From Blautia argi (GTDB lineage: Bacteria > Bacillota > Clostridia > Lachnospirales > Lachnospiraceae): a stretch of DNA of 64,000 nucleotides. The DNA is taken from contig NZ_CP030280.1 in the NCBI RefSeq assembly GCF_003287895.1, forward strand, positions 1,929,501 to 1,993,500. The letters are read 5' to 3'. The position numbers and the translations under genes are program-made. Position 1 is the first letter of the stretch; each line of letters begins with the position of its first letter. The notes beneath the pieces were generated by a model, which saw nothing but the letters and a program-made list of their open reading frames with translations, was not told the DNA's origin and did not search any database. This document shows positions 58,457 to 64,000 of the stretch, piece after piece.

Positions 58457-60391
58457 TCATGATTCCTGTACACTGGACGGAAACAGAGAAGTATCTGTAT
58501 GCGGAATAAAGCAGCATGCCACAAACTCGTCCATATAAGAGGGCACTGTAGACAGCTCCAGATACGTCATATTTGACGCCAGGTCATAACACTTTCTTTC
58601 CGCATCTCTTGAAAGCAGCATGGTATATGCGCCTGCAAGAGAAGAATTGCCAATATAGTGAAATTTCTCAATAGGAATATCCGGAAACATACCAATCCGC
58701 ACAGCATTTTCCATATTGATTCCGCTGCCGATACCGCCTGCTACATAGACATCGTCAATCATTTCCACTTCAAAGTCTATAGAAGCCAACATAGTACGGA
58801 TTGCTGAGAAAATCGCACCCTTGGCACGAATAAAGTTATCAATATCCACTTCATTAATTTCCACGTCTTTGACAGAACCAGCCTCTTCTTCAAAGGCCAG
58901 GACATAGCTGCCCATACCGTATTCATCATGACGGACACGTTTTCCCTCCCGGACAAATTTACCCTTGGGATTAATAATGCCTGTACGAAATAACTCTGCA
59001 ATAACGTCAATAATACCGGAACCGCATAAACCAATGGGCTTTTCTCCCTCTTTTCCAATCACACTGTAAGAGGGATCCATGGTTTTTTTGTCAATGGTAC
59101 ATGCCTCAATAGCGCCGTCTGTAGCTCGCATACCGCAGCTGATATCCCCGCCCTCAAAAGCAGGACCTGCTGAACATGCACAGCTCATCATAAAATCAGA
59201 ATTACCGAATACCAACTCTCCATTTGTACCAAGGTCAATAAACAGGGAAAATTCCGGACGATTCCAAAGCATACTTACCAGAGTACCTGCTGTAATATCT
59301 CCGCCTACATAGCTTCCGATATTAGGAGCTATAATGATATGGGCATCACGGTTAATGTGAATACCAATATCAGAGGCAAAAAGAGAATTGGTTTTATAGA
59401 AGGTAGGAATATAAGGCTCCATACGAATAGGATCCCCCTCCATTCCTGCCATCAGGTGATTCATGGTAGTATTTGCAGCAACTGCCATACGATAAATATG
59501 TTCTGGCAGGAAACCGCTTGCACGACACATCTGTTCAATAAGCGGATTAATGGTTTCCTCAATAATGGCTTCCTGAAGCTTTTTGCTGCCTCCTGGCTTC
59601 ATGGATTCAATAATCCGGTTAATGACATCTGCGCCATAACGAATCTGTCCGTTTCCGGCAGATGCCTTTCCGATAATTTCTCCGGTAAGCATATTAATTA
59701 AAAGGGCTGACACGGTTGTAGTACCAATATCAATGGCAAGACCACCGATAACAACCTCTGCGTCCTTTGGATATACGTCATAGACAAAAATATCTCCAGC
59801 AGAAGAAGTTCTTGCCACACAGCGCACCTCAAAATGGCTGTCACGGAATACCCTCGCCATTTTTGTCAGTACCTGATAAGGCAATCGAACAGAAGTTGCC
59901 CCTGTCTGTTTTTTAATGGCACGGACCAGACGCTCATTGTCCGGCATGGTATCATCCAGAGATGGCACCTCCATGGATATCTCCAGAATTTCCATACTGT
60001 TTGTTAAGGCAAGACCTGCTGCCTCCAAATCATTTTTTGCGTTTTCAAAAATGGCAATTTCTTCTTTGGAGCTTAAATCCGCAACTTTCATTCGGCTGCG
60101 GTAAGCAGATGCTATATCGGGTACTTCTACCGCAACATCACCCATAATCTTACTTACACATGCCAATCTCCAGCCGTTTCCATATTCCTCATCTGAAATA
60201 TGCCGTGTTTTGGGGGAATCCAGTTCTCCGTCCACTAATTTTACCTTGCATTTCCCGCAAGATGCATTTCCGCCGCATGGGGCATCAATAGCTACATTGG
60301 TTTTGCGCGCTACATCTAAAAGGTTTTCACCTTCCTGGGCAAAGGTCGTGACATCTTCGCCGCTTCCGAATTTAAAAGTCACTTTAAACAT
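58457..60391 (-). CDS. acsV: Reductive activator of corrinoid iron-sulfur protein (RACo, ASKHA ATPase)
   Basis: A 644-aa protein. Residues 1-95 are a [2Fe-2S] ferredoxin domain with CGGNASCGKCKVKL and a fourth Cys in WRLACVSKIM. A linker and middle domain follow, then an ASKHA ATPase (IGGLAIDIGTTTVSALLINM, FIDLGTNGELVFGNSDFMMS, CACSAGPAFEGG, YVAGGIGSGINMENAVRIGM). RACo uses ATP to reduce the inactive Co(II) corrinoid of CFeSP to Co(I). The ATG at 60391 begins MFKVTFKFGSGEDVTTF; the frame runs 18 codons further upstream without a good ribosome site. It lies between acsE and DUF3786. Confidence 0.93.
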   Translation of the reverse strand: MFKVTFKFGSGEDVTTFAQEGENLLDVARKTNVAIDAPCGGNASCGKCKVKLVDGELDSPKTRHISDEEYGNGWRLACVSKIMGDVAVEVPDIASAYRSRMKVADLSSKEEIAIFENAKNDLEAAGLALTNSMEILEISMEVPSLDDTMPDNERLVRAIKKQTGATSVRLPYQVLTKMARVFRDSHFEVRCVARTSSAGDIFVYDVYPKDAEVVIGGLAIDIGTTTVSALLINMLTGEIIGKASAGNGQIRYGADVINRIIESMKPGGSKKLQEAIIEETINPLIEQMCRASGFLPEHIYRMAVAANTTMNHLMAGMEGDPIRMEPYIPTFYKTNSLFASDIGIHINRDAHIIIAPNIGSYVGGDITAGTLVSMLWNRPEFSLFIDLGTNGELVFGNSDFMMSCACSAGPAFEGGDISCGMRATDGAIEACTIDKKTMDPSYSVIGKEGEKPIGLCGSGIIDVIAELFRTGIINPKGKFVREGKRVRHDEYGMGSYVLAFEEEAGSVKDVEINEVDIDNFIRAKGAIFSAIRTMLASIDFEVEMIDDVYVAGGIGSGINMENAVRIGMFPDIPIEKFHYIGNSSLAGAYTMLLSRDAERKCYDLASNMTYLELSTVPSYMDEFVACCFIPHTDTSLFPSSVQES

Positions 60392-60504
60392 AGGAACTCT
60401 GCCTTTCTCTTTCTTGTATATAGGGGCTGCCCCATAAGACAACATTGTGCTTCATGTGGCACCCCCTAAATAGGAATCTTATTATAGTCTATCTGCAGAC
60501 CAGA

Positions 60505-61290
60505 TTAGATTTCCAGGTAAGAATCTGCATATAAAGTATTGTTTTTAAATACATCACAGGATTTGATTGTTTCCATTAATCTTAAATCACAAGGATTTAC
60601 AATAGCGGAAGTTAAGCCCTGCATCATGCACATAGCTACTAAAGCAGAGTCCATAATCGGACGGATATGTTTTGGCATACCGTTGGAGTTATTGGACAGA
60701 CCACCTGTAGAGTTCAGTCCCATATCACTGAACATTTTGATTGCTTCCAGAACTTCCATCTGTTTGTCCTGCATACCTTTTACAACCAGGAATAACGGGT
60801 CGAACCATAAATCAGTTGGTTCCATACCCAGCATCATACCTCTTTCCAGCATGTTCTGGCAGTGCATCATACGCTCGTCATTGTCTGCTGCAATACCTTC
60901 TGCAGAGCAAAGAGCGATAACGATGGCATCGTTTGCTGCAGCCAGGTCGATGTTTTCAATTCTTCCGCCTGCATCAGCAGAGTTTACGATTGGTTTTCCT
61001 TTGCTTCTGTTGTATACAGAAATACCAGCTTCGATTGCTTTTTTATTTGCTGTATCCAGAGCCAGAGGAACGTTGTCGAAATTAGACTGAATCAGCTGTA
61101 CAGCCCATTTCATTAAGTCTTCACCATCATTTTCAGCAGGTCCGATGTTTACGTCCAGGTATGTAGCACCTGCATCTAACTGCTCTTTTGCACGTTTTAA
61201 AATTGGTTCCGGGTCACGTTCAGCCATAGCTTTACGGATAGATGGGGAAATACAGTGAATTCTTTCACCAATTGTAACAAATTTAGCCAT
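60505..61290 (-). CDS. acsE: Methyl-THF:corrinoid iron-sulfur protein methyltransferase
   Basis: A 261-aa pterin-binding TIM barrel: FVTIGERIHCISPSIRKAMA, GATYLDVNIGPAENDGEDLM, VPLALDTANKKAIEAGISVY, IVNSADAGG, GLSNNSNGMPKHIRPIMDSA. It matches AcsE/MeTr, which moves the methyl group of methyl-THF to the cobalt of CFeSP. AAGGAG precedes the ATG. The roughly 220 bases between acsC and acsE hold a stable hairpin. Confidence 0.96.
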   Translation of the reverse strand: MAKFVTIGERIHCISPSIRKAMAERDPEPILKRAKEQLDAGATYLDVNIGPAENDGEDLMKWAVQLIQSNFDNVPLALDTANKKAIEAGISVYNRSKGKPIVNSADAGGRIENIDLAAANDAIVIALCSAEGIAADNDERMMHCQNMLERGMMLGMEPTDLWFDPLFLVVKGMQDKQMEVLEAIKMFSDMGLNSTGGLSNNSNGMPKHIRPIMDSALVAMCMMQGLTSAIVNPCDLRLMETIKSCDVFKNNTLYADSYLEI

Positions 61291-61423
61291 AATACTTCTC
61301 CTTTTATATAAATTAATATTTTTAGCCTGTTATTTTCTATCTATTCAACTTCTGCTGCCCCTTTTGAACGAATACATCAAACAAAAAAACGGGGAATTCA
61401 GAAGAGGATTCAGATTCAGGAGA

Positions 61424-61448
61424 GCGGGCAGTTCCGAAGAACTGCCGC
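61424..61448. other. Stable hairpin in the acsC-acsE gap
   Basis: GCGGGCAGTTC (61424-61434) pairs with GAACTGCCGC (61439-61448), a 10-bp stem with one bulged G and a 4-base loop. No T-tract follows on either strand, so it is not a standard terminator; an mRNA processing or stabilising role is possible. The rest of the 222-base gap shows nothing I can name. Confidence 0.6.
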
Positions 61449-61512
61449 TTCCATAAAGAAGAGATGTATTCCCTTCTGCAAGTCAGCCTGCCAAAGCCGT
61501 CTTATGCAAACA

Positions 61513-62859
61513 TTAAGCTGTTAAATCTTTCAGGAATTTTACTAACTGTACAGCTTCCAGAGGAGCTACAATGATTTCCCAGCCAGGAAGTTTTGCTTCG
61601 ATATCGCCTTTTAATACGGCAACTTTACCTGGGATAACCAGTTTTCTGGATTTTACTTTGCCTTCTACATTTTCCTGAATGTAGTTTGCTACAGATGTAG
61701 AAGATAATTTACCTGCTGCCCATGCTGTTAATACGGAAAGTCCGCCTGCATCAGAGATAATCAGGTTACATGGTACGCCGGAGCGTTCCAGTTCACCGGA
61801 AACAACAAAGTATGTAAGAGCAAAGTCTACTGTTGTCAGGCAGATAGAATTTTCATCTGCACCGTTTAATGGGTAGATGCCTGGTTCAACCTTCATTGGT
61901 TTCTGTGGGTCTGTGAATACGTTCTGTCTTAAACCGAATAATGGAAGAGCTTCTGCATAATCCAGAGTTTCCATAACAACGATAGAACCATATTTTACAG
62001 TGAACAGAGAAGCCAGTGCCTGCTGCAGAGTTCTGTCACCATGAGCAATTACTGCCAGGTTTACAATTGTCGGATAACCAAAGGTTCTGTCCTGATCTTT
62101 TACAGATGCACGACGAATCTGTACTGCATTTGCATATGCTTCTTTTACAGATGCTCCTGTTGCATCAATTACCAGATTCTTGTTTCCTGCTTTTTCCAGA
62201 GCTGCAACGGTATCATAGATCTCGTTTAAGTCAGCACCTGCAACACCAAGTACAACACCTGCTGCTGTAGCAACTTCGCTCATTGCTGCGTAGTTTGCTG
62301 CTGTAGCGCCGTTTAAGATCGGTTTGCCGTCTTTGCATACTTCCAGAGCTGCTTTTGCAACTTCGACATCTTTACAGCCAAGAACCAGAGTTCTGCCAAG
62401 AGCTGCTGCTTTTTTGACCATTTCCACATAGCGGTCTTTGTCAGAGCCGTCTTCATAATTTACATAAATCATTTCAACATGCATTCTTTCACCGATACGG
62501 TCATAGTCAACTTTCTGGATTTCTGCCAGTTTTGCATCTACTGCTGCGTCGTCCATGCATGTGCAAAGAGCAACTGCATATCTGGTTTTGCTTACATATG
62601 TTTTTTCATGTCTGAATAAAACAGTTTCTCCACCCAGGCTGTATTCGTTTTCACCTGCACCAACTTTAATTGTTTTCATTGGCGGTGCTGTAGCCTCTGA
62701 CAGTTCAGCCAGCGCTTCATCAGACATATGCGGACATTTGGAGATTTCCAAAGCGCCCTGTGCCACCTTCATGGCAAATGCCATACAAGTAGGACAGCCA
62801 CATTCTTTACAGTTTTTCTTTGGTGTCATTTTAAAGATTTGAATACCTGTTAATGCCAT
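61513..62859 (-). CDS. acsC: Corrinoid iron-sulfur protein, large subunit
   Basis: A 448-aa protein. The N-terminal [4Fe-4S] domain has CKECGCPTCMAFAMKVAQGA and a fourth Cys in ISKCPHMSDEAL (residues about 17-43). A TIM barrel follows (LAVIAHGDRTLQQALASLFT, MEVT-type strands), and a C-terminal corrinoid-binding domain (LIISDAGGLSVLTAWAAGKL, RKLVIPGKVAVLKGDIEAKL). It carries the methylated corrinoid from AcsE to acetyl-CoA synthase. Length is normal. It lies 25 bases after acsD, with AGGAGG ahead of the ATG. Confidence 0.97.
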   Translation of the reverse strand: MALTGIQIFKMTPKKNCKECGCPTCMAFAMKVAQGALEISKCPHMSDEALAELSEATAPPMKTIKVGAGENEYSLGGETVLFRHEKTYVSKTRYAVALCTCMDDAAVDAKLAEIQKVDYDRIGERMHVEMIYVNYEDGSDKDRYVEMVKKAAALGRTLVLGCKDVEVAKAALEVCKDGKPILNGATAANYAAMSEVATAAGVVLGVAGADLNEIYDTVAALEKAGNKNLVIDATGASVKEAYANAVQIRRASVKDQDRTFGYPTIVNLAVIAHGDRTLQQALASLFTVKYGSIVVMETLDYAEALPLFGLRQNVFTDPQKPMKVEPGIYPLNGADENSICLTTVDFALTYFVVSGELERSGVPCNLIISDAGGLSVLTAWAAGKLSSTSVANYIQENVEGKVKSRKLVIPGKVAVLKGDIEAKLPGWEIIVAPLEAVQLVKFLKDLTA

Positions 62860-62884
62860 TTCTATTTATCCTCCTGTTTTACGA

Positions 62885-63823
62885 TTACATTAATTCTTTA
62901 ATCATTTTTGAGATTGTTGCAACAGACTGAGGATGTTTCAGAATAACAGCGTCAGAACCAGATGCTAATACAGCAGCAGCTGTCTGAACTTCCATACTGA
63001 TACCTCTGTCTTCCAATGGACCCCATTCAGGCATATCTTCTTCAGATGCCATAGCTTCTTTTACGCTCCAGGATTCATCAGCTACAGTTGTGATAATAGG
63101 CATCTGTAACATATTGTCGTTCTGAGATAATGCAGCGCCTTTGATACGATCCATTGTAGATACTACATATTCAAAACCGTATCCAACAGCAGCAGACCCA
63201 ACGTTCATAACAATATCCTGTGCCTTAACACCTAACTGTGTCATTACAACATTTAACTGTTTTGCAAGGTTGATATCTACAGCAGATTCAGCCCCAACCT
63301 TCTGGTTATAAGCAAGTCCTGCAGCAGCTCCAACTGCTTTATAGTTTTCTTCTCTAGCAGAAAGAACCAGAGCATTTTTGCCCTGTAATACTTCGGCAAC
63401 TTTTGGAAGTAATTCAGAATCTTTTTCGACATTTTTGCAGCCTTCTACCACTAATGGGCATGTAACTGCTTCCGCAACTTCTTTTACTACCTCGATTAAT
63501 TCATCAACAGATTTGTCTGCTCCGTTAGGATCTCCGCCTTCCAGACGTAAGCATACAAAGTCAGCGCCTTCCATAGCTTCTGCTTTTTTTGCAATTTCAG
63601 CCATAGTAGAAGCGCCTTCATAAAATTTCTGAATACCAGGGATTTCAGCTAATCCCATATCTGAGATTTCAGCACCTACTTTTGGTGCATTTTCCATAGG
63701 TGCGTCAAATGTGTAAAAAGGAAAAGTACATTCTCCTCCTAATTTGATTGCTTTGTCCCCGCAGCCAATTTCAACTGTGTTAATGTTTGCATTGAATTTC
63801 TGTGGTTTCTGATTAAACGGCAT
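62885..63823 (-). CDS. acsD: Corrinoid iron-sulfur protein, small subunit
   Basis: A 312-aa TIM-barrel protein: VEIGCGDKAIKLGGECTFPF, ADFVCLRLEGGDPNG, PLVVEGCKNVEKDSELLPKV, LVLSAREENYKAVGAAAGLA, IVMNVGSAAVGYGFEYVVST. It matches CdhD/AcsD, the partner of AcsC. ATG 63823 lies 9 bases after GGAGG; an ATG two codons earlier (63829) is only 3 bases from it. First gene of the acs block in the window, with its own promoter. acsA and acsB are not in view. Confidence 0.96.
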   Translation of the reverse strand: MPFNQKPQKFNANINTVEIGCGDKAIKLGGECTFPFYTFDAPMENAPKVGAEISDMGLAEIPGIQKFYEGASTMAEIAKKAEAMEGADFVCLRLEGGDPNGADKSVDELIEVVKEVAEAVTCPLVVEGCKNVEKDSELLPKVAEVLQGKNALVLSAREENYKAVGAAAGLAYNQKVGAESAVDINLAKQLNVVMTQLGVKAQDIVMNVGSAAVGYGFEYVVSTMDRIKGAALSQNDNMLQMPIITTVADESWSVKEAMASEEDMPEWGPLEDRGISMEVQTAAAVLASGSDAVILKHPQSVATISKMIKELM

Positions 63824-63891
63824 TTCCATTAGCCTCCTTCATATTATTTATAACCGGCAAATACTTATGGCAATCCGCATTCACCGCTTAC

Positions 63892-63921
63892 ATTATACTA
63901 CAATACAGGTAATATTGACAA
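63892..63921 (-). promoter_or_regulatory. Promoter of the acsD-acsC-acsE block
   Basis: Minus-strand TTGTCA (63916-63921) and TATAAT (63892-63897), 18 bases apart, about 60 bases ahead of acsD. The remaining bases to the window edge show no gene on either strand. Confidence 0.6.
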
Positions 63922-64000
63922 GTTTCCCCAGTAATATTTGGCGAAAACTTTCCTAATTTTACCTAATAAATACCTGTTTCTCTCACAGGAATTTAGAGTG

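Noticed and set aside
1..64000. tRNA or rRNA genes
   Set aside because: No cloverleaf with a T-loop GGTTCGA-type core or rRNA-like stretch was recognised by eye in the intergenic regions; a tRNAscan-SE run would settle it.

Overview
The window looks like chromosome of a spore-forming, acetogenic member of the Lachnospiraceae, probably Blautia or a close relative. This rests on several things seen together: corrinoid iron-sulfur protein subunits, methyltransferase and formate-THF ligase of the Wood-Ljungdahl pathway; an anaerobic (early cobalt insertion) cobalamin pathway; a Rex repressor; SpoIVA; and a small high-cysteine protein behind a sigmaK-like promoter. The genus is inference. No rRNA, tRNA, CRISPR array, prophage or replication origin was seen. 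One insertion sequence is present.

Layout. Positions 1-1437 hold NADHX-repair (nnr, cut by the window edge) and rex. 1604-3514 is an ABC-F ATPase. 3547-6852 is a three-gene unit: a probable (Re)-citrate synthase, a GntR/FCD regulator and NADP-isocitrate dehydrogenase, with a palindrome over its -10 box. 6947-12919 holds a response regulator, histidine kinase, ABC ATPase, large FtsX-type permease and an intracellular subtilase, followed by a divergent Csp-like subtilase (13109) and a Cys-rich 76-aa protein. 15433-23542 is a tetrapyrrole operon (hemA, precorrin-2 dehydrogenase, hemC, cobA-hemD, hemB, hemL) ending in a membrane-anchored MutS-like ATPase.

23664-27555 is a cobalamin-riboswitch-controlled cobalt uptake unit (cbiM, cbiN, cbiQ, cbiO) whose cbiO reads in frame into cobaltochelatase cbiK. 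47792 down to 28557 is the long leftward corrin operon (cbiD, L, F, G, H, a CbiJ-E-T fusion, cbiA, cobT, cobU, cobS, a CobU-like paralogue, cobC, cbiB, cobD, cbiP, cbiC, and a zinc-ribbon membrane protein). It is led by a compact cobalamin-riboswitch-like RNA and an attenuator. In this copy cbiA and cbiP carry single-base frameshifts in homopolymer runs, and an IS with a perfect 8-bp target duplication sits between cbiA and cobT.

47803-53425 holds a DUF3786/GNAT/DUF3784 group, spoIVA behind a sigmaE-like promoter and, divergently, a LexA-box-controlled radical SAM/TIGR03915 DNA-repair pair. 53722-63823 is a leftward Wood-Ljungdahl block: acsD, acsC, acsE, the corrinoid-protein activator, a second DUF3786, then a THF riboswitch ahead of folT-fhs-fchA-folD.

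The parts fit one theme. The hem operon makes uroporphyrinogen III and precorrin-2/sirohydrochlorin, CbiMNQO imports cobalt, CbiK inserts it, the cob operon finishes the corrinoid, and the Acs proteins consume it. Folate uptake and one-carbon enzymes are tied to THF level by the riboswitch. The breaks in the two corrin amidotransferase genes are therefore the most consequential oddity: either sequence errors or a real defect in a pathway the organism should need.
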